Part shown: in pieces, positions 1 to 9,347 of the stretch
Position numbering within the stretch: the stretch's first letter is position 1
Layout: every line of letters starts with the position of its first letter
Source: Campylobacteraceae bacterium
Lineage (GTDB): Bacteria; Campylobacterota; Campylobacteria; Campylobacterales; Sulfurovaceae
NCBI GenBank assembly: GCA_027081065.1
Contig: JALWLW010000079.1
Coordinates: 1-15,218 of the forward strand
Direction of reading: 5' to 3'
DNA length: 15,218 nt
Program-made: the position numbers and the translations under genes
Notes under the pieces: model-generated
The model's database searches: none
Told to the model about the DNA's origin: nothing
What the model saw: only the letters and a program-made list of their open reading frames with translations

Positions 1-1
1 T

Positions 2-85
2 AGTCTTTATAAAAATAATCAAAAATATGATGAGAATAGGTATTTAAATTTTACGCAGATAAAAGAAGTTGATATGGTTGAATAA
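2..85 (+). CDS. 3' end of an unidentified gene (partial)
   Basis: Frame 2 is open from the window edge to a TAA at 83-85 and reads as an ordinary lysine-, asparagine- and glutamate-rich C-terminus of 27 residues ending in VDMVE. The other two plus frames contain early stops. It converges on the truncated pseudouridine synthase with only about 10 bases between the stops. No family can be recognised from so short a tail, and it could be a chance open stretch. Confidence 0.35.
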   Translation, partial: SLYKNNQKYDENRYLNFTQIKEVDMVE

Positions 86-95
86 TTCTTATTTT

Positions 96-569
96 TTAAT
101 GGAATTGAAAGGTGGAAACTCCCATAATGTTTTCACGTAGTTCTCTGGAAGTTGCAAAAAGTAAAATACCAGAAGTTTCACGGTCAAGCCTATGTACTGG
201 AATGAGTTCGGGGCTTTTTTTTCCACGGGTAAGCTGTTGTCTTAAAATGGCCAAAGCATGGTTTTTGTTTTCATTGCTTGTTCCTACAGATAATAGTCCA
301 GCTGGTTTATTAATAGCAATGAGTTCATTGTCTTGATAAATAATCTCTAAACTCTTAATTGTTGTAGAAGATTTTTTAAGAAGAACACCTACTTCTACAA
401 TGTCGCCAACGGCAAGAGGAAAATCAAATTTGGTACTATGTTTCCCATTAATAGTAATGGTATTGCTTTTAAGGCGTTCTTTGACTCTTTTTTTTGACCA
501 AGTATTAAGGGTTAAGAAAAGAAAGTTTAAAAGTTTGTCTTCTTTTTGTACGGTGAATTTTTCTGCCAT
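96..569 (-). pseudogene. RluA-family RNA pseudouridine synthase, C-terminally truncated
   Basis: The 157-residue product starts with an S4-like RNA-binding region (about residues 10-60, including NTWSKKRVKERL and the VGDIVEV end). The first part of the RluA catalytic domain follows, with NKPAGLLS (88-94) and the catalytic motif HRLDRETSG, whose Asp129 would attack the uridine base. Members of this family are usually about 220-320 residues. Here the protein stops about 20 residues after the catalytic motif, ending in an unrelated-looking GVSTFQFH tail. The KxY-containing strand and the C-terminal half of the fold are missing, and none of the three minus-strand frames below position 96 restores them. 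This points to a deletion or rearrangement near position 100-125 rather than a simple frameshift. The start at 569 has an AAGG ribosome site about 9 bases upstream and a TATAAT -10 box at 604-599. If expressed, the protein is probably inactive. The family call is firm; the precise target uridine is unknown. Confidence 0.75.
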
Positions 570-598
570 ATTTATGTGCCTTAATGTTTACATTTGAC

Positions 599-626
599 AT
601 TATAGCAGTATAAATTTAGCTATAAT
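599..626. promoter_or_regulatory. Divergent promoter region (truncated rluA-like gene / fmt)
   Basis: Two perfect TATAAT -10 boxes lie back to back: 621-626 on the plus strand, about 28 bases before the fmt start, and 604-599 on the minus strand, about 30 bases before the pseudouridine synthase start. Neither has a good -35 at 17 bp, which is normal for the Campylobacterota housekeeping sigma factor. A TTGACA at 594-599 is 21 bp from the plus-strand box, too far to be a clear partner. Confidence 0.5.
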
Positions 627-653
627 TCGAAAAATATTAAATGAGGAGAAAAA

Positions 654-1565
654 TTGAAAAAAATAGTCTACATGGGAACGCCTCATTATGCCAAAGAGAT
701 ACTTCAAGCATTAATTAATGATGAAGCCATAGAGATACCATTAGTACTCTCTCAGCCAGACCGTAAAGCTGGTCGAAAGGGAGAGCTTAAAGCGCCAGAA
801 GTTAAAGTTTTAGCCCAAGAATATAATTTGAAAACATTACAGCCTGAAAAACTTTCAGATGAGGGTATTTATGAAGCAATTATTGAAGCTAAACCAGATT
901 TTATTGTTGTAGCAGCCTTTGGACAACTTTTGCCCAAAAGCATTTTAGATATTGCTCCTTGTATTAATCTTCATGCTTCTTTACTTCCTAAGTACAGAGG
1001 TGCGAGTCCTGTTCAACAATCTTTGCTTAATGGTGATGAGTTTACAGGTATTACAGCCATGCTCATGGAAGAGGGCTTAGATTCTGGTCCTATTTTGGGC
1101 TATAGGTACTTTAAAATTCCTAAGACCATGCTACTCCCTGAACTTATGAATCAGTTGAGTGCTGATGCATGTATCTTAACTATAGATATTATTCATAGAT
1201 TTGAATATATCGCACCGATGGAGCAAAATAGGGCTCTGGCAACACATTGTAAAAAAATTCAAAAAGCTGATGGTTTAGTAGATTTTTCTTCAGCTTTAAA
1301 TTTTTACGATAAGTACAGAGCTTTTGAAGGGTGGCCTGGCATTTTTGTAGAGGGTGGCATGAAGATAAAAGATGTCTCTTTAGTGGAGAAGAGAAGTCAA
1401 AATGTAATGGGTGAAATTTTAGAGCTTAAAGAAGCATCAATTGTAATAGGGTGTGGCAAAGGTTCACTTGAGATTGAAACACTGCAACCAGCTTCTAAAA
1501 AAGCTGTAAATGCCAAAGCTTATTGTGTAGGAAGAGGGTTAAAAGTTGGAAATTCTTTGCTTTGA
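654..1565 (+). CDS. fmt: Methionyl-tRNA formyltransferase
   Basis: The enzyme transfers a formyl group from 10-formyltetrahydrofolate to the amino group of Met-tRNA(fMet), making the initiator tRNA for bacterial translation in the cytoplasm. The 303-residue protein has the expected order. An N-terminal Rossmann-like formyltransferase domain begins MKKIVYMGTP and carries INLHASLLPKYRGASPVQ, which supplies catalytic Asn105 and His107. Asp143 lies in EEGLDSGPI. A C-terminal OB-like domain starts near residue 205 (KADGLVDF, RAFEGWPG). Length is typical. The start is TTG at 654, chosen because GAGGAGAA sits at 643-650 just upstream and the protein begins exactly where the family does. The last 20 bases overlap the birA start, implying translational coupling. 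It heads a packed fmt-birA-parA-parB cluster. Confidence 0.96.
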   Translation: MKKIVYMGTPHYAKEILQALINDEAIEIPLVLSQPDRKAGRKGELKAPEVKVLAQEYNLKTLQPEKLSDEGIYEAIIEAKPDFIVVAAFGQLLPKSILDIAPCINLHASLLPKYRGASPVQQSLLNGDEFTGITAMLMEEGLDSGPILGYRYFKIPKTMLLPELMNQLSADACILTIDIIHRFEYIAPMEQNRALATHCKKIQKADGLVDFSSALNFYDKYRAFEGWPGIFVEGGMKIKDVSLVEKRSQNVMGEILELKEASIVIGCGKGSLEIETLQPASKKAVNAKAYCVGRGLKVGNSLL

Positions 1566-2181
1566 TACTTTAGGTTCAACTCAAACTTATTTGTTAGAAC
1601 AAATAAAAGAAAAAAAGTTACAAACACCCATCTGTGTGATAACAAAAGAGCAAATATCAGGCATTGGTTCACGTGACAATTCATGGGAAGGTGGAGAAGG
1701 AAATCTTTTTTTCTCTTTTGCTTTAGATTTAAGTCTATTACCTAAGGACTTACCCTTAAATTCTGCATCTATATATTTTTCTTATATTATGCGAGAAGTT
1801 TTAGTGCAATATGATACCTCTGTTTGGTTAAAATGGCCTAATGATTTATATTATAATTCAGATAAAATAGGGGGAACAATAACAAAAAAAGTTGATAATA
1901 TTTTTTTGTGTGGAATGGGCATAAATTTAAAAAAAAATTCAAATGGCTTTAAAGCACTAAATCTCAATGTTGAGCCGATATTTTTATTAAAAGAGTATCT
2001 CAACGCTTTAGAGAAGTACCCTTCTTGGAAGCAAATTTTTAGTGAGTATAGGATAGAATTTGAAAGAAGCAAAGCATATTTTACCCATGTGGAAGGTGAA
2101 CGAAAGTTCCTTAAAAATGCGATTTTATCGGAAGATGGGTCCCTAATAATAGATAATAAGAGAGTATATAGTATAAGATGA
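1546..2181 (+). CDS. birA: Biotin--[acetyl-CoA-carboxylase] ligase (monofunctional)
   Basis: This ligase activates biotin with ATP to biotinyl-5'-AMP and transfers it to a lysine of the biotin carboxyl carrier protein, needed for fatty-acid synthesis. At 211 residues it lacks the N-terminal DNA-binding domain of E. coli BirA, so it should be enzyme only and not a repressor. Visible motifs are the substrate-binding start DTLGSTQTYL, a degenerate biotin-loop (GIGSRDNSW, in place of GRGRxGRxW), WPNDLYY and KIGGTITK (the ligase lysine strand), and MGINL. The start is TTG at 1546 inside fmt, because the family N-terminus (EILCFDTLGST) begins there; no ATG is available nearby. Its stop overlaps the parA start as ATGA at 2178-2181. 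The codons for GSRDN also create a parS-like sequence. Confidence 0.9.
   Translation: MEILCFDTLGSTQTYLLEQIKEKKLQTPICVITKEQISGIGSRDNSWEGGEGNLFFSFALDLSLLPKDLPLNSASIYFSYIMREVLVQYDTSVWLKWPNDLYYNSDKIGGTITKKVDNIFLCGMGINLKKNSNGFKALNLNVEPIFLLKEYLNALEKYPSWKQIFSEYRIEFERSKAYFTHVEGERKFLKNAILSEDGSLIIDNKRVYSIR
1665..1680. promoter_or_regulatory. Candidate parS (ParB-binding) site inside birA
   Basis: TGGTTCACGTGACAAT matches the widely conserved bacterial parS consensus TGTTTCACGTGAAACA at 12 of 16 positions and contains the complete central TCACGTGA palindrome. It is the only copy of that octamer I found in the window and lies about 1.3 kb upstream of parB, where chromosomal parS sites often occur. It falls in birA coding sequence and may be coincidental: the outer positions on the right half are poor matches. 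Confidence 0.35.
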
Positions 2182-2999
2182 GTGAAGTAATTACAATAGC
2201 AAATCAAAAAGGTGGCGTAGGGAAGACAACAACAGCTGTAAACCTTGCTGCAGCATTGGCACAAAGTGGTAAGAGAGTTCTACTTATTGATGCTGACCCT
2301 CAGACCAATGCGACAACCAGTTTAGGTTTCAATCGTAATGACTATGAATATAATATTTATCATGTACTTATTGGCATTAAGAAAATGTCAGAAGTTATAT
2401 TGAGTTCAAGTTTTAAAAATTTAGATATAGTTCCTGCTAATATCGGTTTAGTAGGTGTTGAAAAAGAGTTTTATGATCCGAATAAAAAGAATCGTGAGTT
2501 ACTCTTAAAAAAAGCAATAAAACCTATTAAGGAGAAATATCACTATATTATTATTGATTCTCCTCCTGCTTTAGGACCAATTACTATTAACTCTTTGGGT
2601 GCTGCTGATTCGGTAATCATTCCTATTCAATGTGAATTTTTTGCATTGGAGGGATTGGCACAGTTGTTAAATACGATTAATTTACTGAAAAAGTCTATTA
2701 ATCCTAAGTTAACCATCAAAGGTTTTTTACCTACGATGTACTCAAACCAAAATAACCTTTCTAAGCAAGTATTAGAAGACTTATCACATCATTTTCAAGA
2801 TAAACTTTTTCTAACAAAGAAAAAGGAAGTGCTTATTGTACCTAGAAACATTAAAATTGCAGAGAGTCCAAGTTATGGTAAGCCAGTAACTGATTATGCT
2901 AAAAAATCTAAAGGAGCAGCTGCCTATGTTAATTTAGCAAAAAGTATTGTTAAATTAACCAATGTAGCGAAGAAGCTTGAAAGAACAAAGGTAAAATAG
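2178..2999 (+). CDS. parA: Chromosome-partitioning ATPase ParA/Soj
   Basis: A deviant-Walker ATPase that dimerises on ATP, binds DNA nonspecifically, and moves ParB-parS complexes during chromosome segregation. The 273-residue protein has the deviant Walker A KGGVGKTT at 11-18 (signature Lys11), the A' region LLIDADPQTNATTSLG at 35-50, Walker B YIIIDSPPALG around 123-133, and the late motif VPRNIKIAESPSYGKPV. It lacks an N-terminal helix-turn-helix extension, so it is the chromosomal Soj type and not a plasmid P1-type ParA that represses its own operon. The start overlaps the birA stop by four bases (ATGA). ParB follows immediately after the stop codon, so the two are co-expressed. Identification is firm. 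Confidence 0.96.
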   Translation: MSEVITIANQKGGVGKTTTAVNLAAALAQSGKRVLLIDADPQTNATTSLGFNRNDYEYNIYHVLIGIKKMSEVILSSSFKNLDIVPANIGLVGVEKEFYDPNKKNRELLLKKAIKPIKEKYHYIIIDSPPALGPITINSLGAADSVIIPIQCEFFALEGLAQLLNTINLLKKSINPKLTIKGFLPTMYSNQNNLSKQVLEDLSHHFQDKLFLTKKKEVLIVPRNIKIAESPSYGKPVTDYAKKSKGAAAYVNLAKSIVKLTNVAKKLERTKVK

Positions 3000-3857
3000 A
3001 TGGCATTAGGAAGAGGATTAGGTGCAATACTAGATGAGGTTGGACAAGCTTATGAAAGTGAGATGGGTACAACAAGTTATGAAGGTGAAGTTGTACGTGA
3101 AATAGATGTTCAACAAATTACTCCTAATCCTTATCAGCCACGAAAAACTTTTGATACTAAAGCCTTAGAAGAGTTAGCTGACTCAATTGTTCGTCATGGA
3201 TTACTGCAACCAATTGTGGTAATTGAAAAAGATGATGGATATTTACTCGTCGCAGGTGAACGTCGATTACGTGCGCATAAACTTGCTTCTTTAGAGTCTA
3301 TTAAATGTATTATTGCTGATGTTGATATTGATGAAGCTAAACTCAGAGAACTGGCATTAATTGAAAATATTCAAAGAGAAAATCTTAATGCCATTGAATT
3401 AGCTCACTCCTATGATGAACTTATTAAAGTTTATGATATTACACATGATGAACTCTCTTTAGTTGTCAATAAAAGTCGTTCTCAAATTACTAATACTTTA
3501 AGGTTATTAGGTTTATCTTCATATGTACAAAGTAAGTTAATTGAAGGTTTAATTTCTCAAGGACATGCAAAAGTTTTGGTTGGTTTTGATGAAAAAGAAC
3601 AAAAGGTTTTGGTTAATACTATTATTGGTCAAAAATTATCTGTTCGAGAAAGTGAACTTTTAGCAAAGAAGAAAAAAGAGCATGGGCAAGATGAAGAGAG
3701 TAAGTCAACAGAAAAGATAGAAAGCTTTGTTAGTAATTATGAACAAAAAATTAAAGCCAAATTACCGTTTGCATATAAAGTAAAAAATAATGCTTTAGAG
3801 ATAAGTTTTAAAAATCAAGATGAACTTGAAAAATTTCTCAATATGTTACCAAAATAG
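3000..3857 (+). CDS. parB: Chromosome-partitioning protein ParB/Spo0J
   Basis: A CTP-dependent DNA clamp that loads at parS, spreads along DNA, and recruits ParA (and usually SMC) for origin segregation. The 285-residue protein begins with the short ParA-contacting peptide (LGRGLGAIL, residues 3-11). It then has the CTP-binding N-terminal domain with NPYQPRKTF (43-51), LLQPIVV (68-74) and the diagnostic GERRLRAHKLA (86-96), and ENIQRENLNAIE (122-133). A helix-turn-helix follows (about residues 145-175, LSLVVNKSRSQITNTLRLL). A charged linker (KKKKEHGQDEES) leads to a C-terminal dimerisation domain. ATG directly follows the parA stop (TAGATG); there is no room for a separate promoter, and the ribosome site AAAGG lies in the end of parA. 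Length is typical. Confidence 0.96.
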   Translation: MALGRGLGAILDEVGQAYESEMGTTSYEGEVVREIDVQQITPNPYQPRKTFDTKALEELADSIVRHGLLQPIVVIEKDDGYLLVAGERRLRAHKLASLESIKCIIADVDIDEAKLRELALIENIQRENLNAIELAHSYDELIKVYDITHDELSLVVNKSRSQITNTLRLLGLSSYVQSKLIEGLISQGHAKVLVGFDEKEQKVLVNTIIGQKLSVRESELLAKKKKEHGQDEESKSTEKIESFVSNYEQKIKAKLPFAYKVKNNALEISFKNQDELEKFLNMLPK

Positions 3858-3863
3858 ACACCA

Positions 3864-3888
3864 AAACGTTTAGAATGATAAAGCGTTT
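3864..3888 (+). terminator. Weak hairpin between parB and the atp operon
   Basis: AAACGTTTA (3864-3872) pairs with TAAAGCGTTT (3879-3888), giving 9 base pairs with one bulged G around a 6-base loop, seven bases after the parB stop. The stem is AT-rich and no U-run follows, so at best it is a weak terminator or attenuator; read-through from parB into atp is possible. Confidence 0.3.
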
Positions 3889-3940
3889 AAAATCCCCCTC
3901 ATATAATAAAATATTAATCAAATCATTACTCTAAGAAAGA

Positions 3941-3966
3941 TATAATACGCAAAATTTTTTGGAGGA
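3941..3966 (+). promoter_or_regulatory. Promoter and ribosome-binding site of the atp operon
   Basis: A perfect TATAAT at 3941-3946, preceded by GA, follows an AT-rich stretch with no clear -35, as is usual for sigma-70 promoters in this phylum. A near-ideal GGAGGA Shine-Dalgarno sits at 3961-3966, six bases before the ATG of the b' gene. This fits a strongly expressed operon with a short leader. Confidence 0.6.
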
Positions 3967-3972
3967 GTTTGA

Positions 3973-4395
3973 ATGCTTGACTTGAATCCCGGTTTGATGC
4001 TGTTCGTTCTAGTTGTTTTCTTCTCTCTAATGTATTTATTAAATACGATGCTGTTTCAGCCTCTTTTGAAGTTTATGGACGACAGAGATGCAACAATAGC
4101 AAAGGATTTAAAAAATGCTGAAGAGATGGCAGATAACAGCTCAGACTTGAATGCAAAAGCTGATACGATTTTAGCAGAGGCAAAAGCCGAAGCTAATGTA
4201 ATCAGAGAAAAAGCTACTTCTGAAGCGAAAGCTTTAGCAGAAAGCAAAATTGAAAGTAAAGTAAAAGAACTTGATGTAAGCCATGCTGCTTTTTTAGCAG
4301 AGTTAGATGCTGACCAAGAGACATTGAAAAATAAATTAACAGCTGAATTACCAGCTTTTAAAGAGACTTTACAATCTAAATTGAGTAGCTTATAG
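3973..4395 (+). CDS. atpF': ATP synthase F0 subunit b' (second b-type stator)
   Basis: Part of the peripheral stalk that stops the F1 head from turning with the rotor; acts in the inner membrane. The 140-residue protein has one N-terminal membrane helix (about residues 7-27, rich in L, F and V). The FQPLLKFMDDRDATI segment typical of b' subunits follows, then a long alanine-, lysine- and glutamate-rich coiled coil to about residue 95. There is no signal peptide, unlike the following b subunit. The paired b' and b genes predict a heterodimeric stalk, as in cyanobacteria and Campylobacterota. Five bases separate it from the next gene. Confidence 0.9.
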   Translation: MLDLNPGLMLFVLVVFFSLMYLLNTMLFQPLLKFMDDRDATIAKDLKNAEEMADNSSDLNAKADTILAEAKAEANVIREKATSEAKALAESKIESKVKELDVSHAAFLAELDADQETLKNKLTAELPAFKETLQSKLSSL

Positions 4396-4403
4396 GAGAG
4401 ATG

Positions 4404-4943
4404 ATGAGAATTAAAAATATAGCTCTAATTGTAACTGTTTTATTTTTACCTTCATTGGTATTGGCAACAGGAGCAGAGCATCACGATGTAAGTATGTTTA
4501 ACTCAGATTTCTTTTATAGAGTCTTAAACTTTTCTGTTTTTATGGGTATTCTTTATTATTTGGCTGCAAATCCTATTAAAGCTTTTTTTGTAGGAAGATC
4601 TGAAGCCATAGCAAATCAATTAGAAGAGATTGAAGCAAAGCTTCAAGCTTCTAAAAATGAGCGTCTTATGGCAGAAGAAAATTTGAATAAGGCTGAGAAT
4701 AGAGCAAAAGAGATTATCTCAGATGCTGAAAATGAAGCAAAACTTTTATCTGCTAGTATTACAGAGAAAAATAATATGGCATTAACGCTTTTAGAAAAAC
4801 AAGCTATTGAAAAACAAGCTTTATCTTCTAAAAAAGCAACACAGGCGACTATCGATGCTTTATTAAATGATGGTTTTCAAAATGATGACATTACAATTGA
4901 TGAAGCCAAAGTAGTTTCTCTTGTATCAAGTAAGGTGGCATAA
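4404..4943 (+). CDS. atpF: ATP synthase F0 subunit b
   Basis: The partner b subunit of the peripheral stalk. The protein (179 residues from this start) opens with a hydrophobic signal-like segment ending in LVLA (about residues 5-21), then a short polar loop with two histidines. A membrane helix (FYRVLNFSVFMGILYYLA, about 35-52) follows, then a charged coiled coil (IANQLEEIEAKLQ onward). A cleavable-looking leader before the membrane helix is a feature of this lineage's b subunit. Two tandem ATGs are available at 4401 and 4404. I chose 4404 because the AGGAG at 4394-4398 is five bases from it but only two from the first; the difference is one residue. The stop overlaps the next start by one base (TAATG), implying coupling. 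Confidence 0.9.
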   Translation: MRIKNIALIVTVLFLPSLVLATGAEHHDVSMFNSDFFYRVLNFSVFMGILYYLAANPIKAFFVGRSEAIANQLEEIEAKLQASKNERLMAEENLNKAENRAKEIISDAENEAKLLSASITEKNNMALTLLEKQAIEKQALSSKKATQATIDALLNDGFQNDDITIDEAKVVSLVSSKVA

Positions 4944-5479
4944 TGGAAGAGTTAATAGCAAAACGATATGTAAATGCCTTGGTTGAGTCTACAACAAAAA
5001 AAGATAGAGCTGACTTTTCTAAGATACTTCTTGGAATGTCAGAAGCTTTTTCTGATGATAAAGTTGCTGAAATGTTAAAGTCTCCATTGGTTTCAAATGA
5101 GCAGAAAACTGCTTTAGTTCTTGAAAGTTTAGGGGAAGAAGCTAATGATAAATTAGTAAATTTTATTAAAATTATTGGTGAAAATGGTCGTTTAGATTTA
5201 TTACCAGTAATTGCTAAAATTTTAAAACAAGCCATCCAAGAAGAGACCAATAAATATGAAGGTACAGTGATAAGCAGTAGTAAACTTAAAGCAGATGAGC
5301 TTAAAGATTTACAAGCGTCATTAACTAAATATACAGATGGTGCGAATATTAAATTGACACAAGAGATTTCTGATATAGAAGGAATAAAAGTTTCAGTTGA
5401 AGATTTGGGCATTGAGGTAAACTTCTCTAAACAGAGAGTTAAAGAACAGTTAATTGATTTCATTACGAAATCACTATAA
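4943..5479 (+). CDS. atpH: ATP synthase F1 subunit delta (OSCP)
   Basis: Links the top of the alpha3-beta3 head to the b/b' stalk. The 178-residue product starts with the family hallmark EELIAKRYVNALVE. It has an all-helical N-terminal domain (about 1-105, with SPLVSNEQKTALV) and the C-terminal region that binds the b subunits, including the conserved GIKVSVEDLGIEVNFS stretch near residues 152-167, where most homologues have a glycine-rich turn. Length is typical. The start codon shares its A with the atpF stop. Confidence 0.93.
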   Translation: MEELIAKRYVNALVESTTKKDRADFSKILLGMSEAFSDDKVAEMLKSPLVSNEQKTALVLESLGEEANDKLVNFIKIIGENGRLDLLPVIAKILKQAIQEETNKYEGTVISSSKLKADELKDLQASLTKYTDGANIKLTQEISDIEGIKVSVEDLGIEVNFSKQRVKEQLIDFITKSL

Positions 5480-5505
5480 ACAAGTAACAAACGGAAGGAG
5501 TTGCA

Positions 5506-7020
5506 GTGGCAAACAAATTACAAGCAGATGAAATCTCTTCAATAATCAAAGAGAGAATTGCGAATTTTGAGATTGATGTAGATATCAACGAAGTTGGTAA
5601 AGTAGTAGGAGTTGCAGATGGAATTACATCTGTATATGGTCTTAACAATGTTATGGCTGGTGAAATCGTAGAATTTGAAACAGGTGTTTCAGGTATGGTT
5701 CTTAACCTTGAAGAAGCAAGCGTAGGTATTGTTGTTCTTGGTTCAATGTCTGGTATCGTTGAAGGTATGAGTGTTAAGAGAACAGGTGAACTACTTAAAA
5801 TGCCTGTTGGTGATGCGATGGTTGGTCGTGTTGTTAACCCACTTGGAGAGCCAGTTGATGGTAAAGGTCCAATTGAAGCAACAGAGTCTCAACTTATTGA
5901 GACAAAAGCACCAGGAATTATGGCTAGAAAATCAGTTCATGAGCCACTTCAAACAGGTATTAAAGCGATTGATGCACTTGTACCAGTTGGTAGAGGTCAA
6001 AGAGAGCTTATTATTGGTGATAGACAAACAGGTAAGACTACATTGGCGATTGATACAATCATTAACCAAAAAGGTCAAGATGTTATCTGTGTATACGTAG
6101 CGATTGGTCAAAAACAATCAACAGTTGCTTCATTGGTTAAGAGACTTGAAGAGGCTGGAGCAATGGAGTATACTATTATTGTTAACGCTTCTGCATCTGA
6201 CTCTGCAGCGTTCCAATTCTTAGCTCCTTATGCAGGTGTTACTTTGGCTGAGTACTATATGAACTCTAGCAGACATGCCGTTATCTTCTATGATGATTTA
6301 ACTAAACATGCTGTTGCTTACCGTGAAATGTCACTTATCTTAAGAAGACCTCCAGGTCGAGAAGCGTACCCTGGGGATGTTTTCTATCTTCACTCAAGAC
6401 TTTTAGAGCGTGCTGCGAAACTTAGTGATGCAAATGGTGCAGGTTCAATTACAGCGTTCCCAATTATTGAGACACAAGCTGGTGATGTTGCAGCCTACAT
6501 TCCAACAAACGTAATTTCTATTACTGATGGACAGATTTTCCTTGAAACTGACCTATTTAACTCAGGTGTTAGACCAGCGATTAACGTTGGACTTTCAGTA
6601 TCAAGAGTTGGTGGTGCAGCACAGATTAAAGCGACTAAACAAGTTGCAGGAACACTTAGACTTGACCTTGCTTCTTACCGTGAGCTTCAAGCGTTTGCAC
6701 AGTTTGCTTCTGACCTTGATGAGCACAGTAGAGCTCAACTTGAAAGAGGTGGTAGAATGGTTGAGGTTCTTAAACAAGGACCATACTCTCCTGTACCAAT
6801 TGAGAAGCAAGTTATTATGATTTTTGCAGGGGTTAAAGGTTACCTTGACGATATTGAAATTTCTGCTGTTACTAAATTTGAAGCTGAGCTTTATCCATTT
6901 ATGGATGCAAAATACGCTTCTGTTGTTGAGAGCATTAAATCTGAGAAAAAAATCACTGATGATAATGAAGCAGAGTTGAAAAAAGCGATTGAAGATTTTA
7001 AAGAATCTTTTTCAGCATAA
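5506..7020 (+). CDS. atpA: ATP synthase F1 subunit alpha
   Basis: The regulatory nucleotide-binding subunit of the F1 head, alternating with beta in the hexamer. The 504-residue protein has the N-terminal beta-barrel domain, a non-catalytic nucleotide site with Walker A GDRQTGKT at 171-178, the loop [10 protein letters not shown] near 198-207, and the signature [11 protein letters not shown] (358-368 region), whose Arg367 is the arginine finger reaching the beta catalytic site. A C-terminal helical domain ends the protein. The start is GTG at 5506, supported by AAGGAG at 5495-5500 and by the family N-terminus [17 protein letters not shown]. Alpha and beta make heavy use of synonymous codons (for example GTT and CTT) that look shaped for high expression compared with the flanking genes. 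Confidence 0.98.
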   Translation: MANKLQADEISSIIKERIANFEIDVDINEVGKVVGVADGITSVYGLNNVMAGEIVEFETGVSGMVLNLEEASVGIVVLGSMSGIVEGMSVKRTGELLKMPVGDAMVGRVVNPLGEPVDGKGPIEATESQLIETKAPGIMARKSVHEPLQTGIKAIDALVPVGRGQRELIIGDRQTGKTTLAIDTIINQKGQDVICVYVAIGQKQSTVASLVKRLEEAGAMEYTIIVNASASDSAAFQFLAPYAGVTLAEYYMNSSRHAVIFYDDLTKHAVAYREMSLILRRPPGREAYPGDVFYLHSRLLERAAKLSDANGAGSITAFPIIETQAGDVAAYIPTNVISITDGQIFLETDLFNSGVRPAINVGLSVSRVGGAAQIKATKQVAGTLRLDLASYRELQAFAQFASDLDEHSRAQLERGGRMVEVLKQGPYSPVPIEKQVIMIFAGVKGYLDDIEISAVTKFEAELYPFMDAKYASVVESIKSEKKITDDNEAELKKAIEDFKESFSA

Positions 7021-7029
7021 GGCTCAATT

Positions 7030-7920
7030 ATGGCTAATTTAAAAGAGATAAAGCGTAAGATTGCGAGTGTTAAAGGTACTCAAAAGACCACGCGTGCGAT
7101 GAAACTTGTTTCATCAGCTAAACTTAAACGTGCAGAAGAGATTGCTACACGTTCTAAAGTTTATGCTACAAAGTTGACAGAGTTGTTAACGGAGATTGCA
7201 CAGAAGATGTCTCAAAACAATGCATACGGGATTGATAATGTTTTCATGAAAGAGAACAAAAATCCTAAAAAAGTTGACATTGTGTTTGTAACATCGGACA
7301 AAGGTCTTTGTGGTGGATTTAACCACCAAACCATAAAACAAGCGAACAAAATCATGCAAGAGTATGTTGATGCAGGTGTTGAAGTTCGTTTAAGTGGTGT
7401 GGGTAAAAAAGGTATTGCCTTTTTCAAATACAACCAAGTTGAGATGCTAAATCAGATTGATGACTTAAGTTCAAAACCTGATTATGAGCGTTCAACAGAG
7501 TTGATTTCATCATTGGTTGAAGATTATGTTGCAGGTGAAACTGATAAGATTATTCTTATTCATAATGGATATGTAAATATGATTATGCAAAAAGTTCATA
7601 CCCAACAACTGCTTCCAGTAGATACATCTACTCTTGAGTTGACAGAGAGTGTATCTACTTCAGAGATGGATGTAGAACCAGATGATGACGACACACTATT
7701 AGATGCATTAGTGAAAAAATATATTGAGTATACAATGTACTATTCACTGCTAGATTCATTGGCTGCTGAGCATTCTGCTCGTATGCAAGCTATGGATGCA
7801 GCAACAAATAATGCAGGTGACATGGTTAAGAAGCTAAGTGTTCAATACAACAAAGCTAGACAAGAAGCGATTACAACTGAACTCATTGAGATTATCAGTG
7901 GTATGGAATCGTTGAAATAA
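7030..7920 (+). CDS. atpG: ATP synthase F1 subunit gamma
   Basis: The central rotor shaft that turns inside the alpha3-beta3 ring and couples proton flow to catalysis. The 296-residue protein has the conserved N-terminal helix (NLKEIKRKIASVKGTQKTTRAMK, of which the first part and the MKLVSSAKLKRAEE segment are diagnostic), a central Rossmann-like domain with TSDKGLCGGFN (around 88-98), and the conserved C-terminal helix with ARMQAMDAATNNAGDM, which sits in the hexamer. An AAGG overlapping the atpA stop lies 7 bases before the ATG. The gene lies nine bases after atpA and 18 before atpD. Confidence 0.96.
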   Translation: MANLKEIKRKIASVKGTQKTTRAMKLVSSAKLKRAEEIATRSKVYATKLTELLTEIAQKMSQNNAYGIDNVFMKENKNPKKVDIVFVTSDKGLCGGFNHQTIKQANKIMQEYVDAGVEVRLSGVGKKGIAFFKYNQVEMLNQIDDLSSKPDYERSTELISSLVEDYVAGETDKIILIHNGYVNMIMQKVHTQQLLPVDTSTLELTESVSTSEMDVEPDDDDTLLDALVKKYIEYTMYYSLLDSLAAEHSARMQAMDAATNNAGDMVKKLSVQYNKARQEAITTELIEIISGMESLK

Positions 7921-7926
7921 TAATAG

Positions 7927-9336
<1,410 letters not shown>

Positions 9337-9347
9337 GGAGATCTGAA

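Noticed and set aside
112..336. 74-codon plus-strand open frame
   Set aside because: It is antisense to the pseudouridine synthase, has no ribosome site, and its codons are the complement of a recognisable protein.
400..597. 65-codon plus-strand open frame
   Set aside because: It lies opposite the S4-like part of the pseudouridine synthase and runs through the divergent promoter; no family resemblance or ribosome site.
594..599. TTGACA as a -35 for fmt
   Set aside because: Spacing to the TATAAT at 621 is 21 bp, outside the usable range; the TATAAT alone is kept.
1851..2264. 137-codon minus-strand open frame
   Set aside because: It is antisense to birA and parA, cysteine- and leucine-rich in the way complement frames are, with no ribosome site.
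3898..3945. AT-rich stretch before atp as a replication origin or DnaA-box cluster
   Set aside because: No DnaA-box-like TTATCCACA-type sequences are present and the stretch is short; promoter content explains it.
4891..5490. 199-codon minus-strand open frame
   Set aside because: A long frame opposite atpH, explained by AT-rich codon bias; atpH is clearly the real gene.
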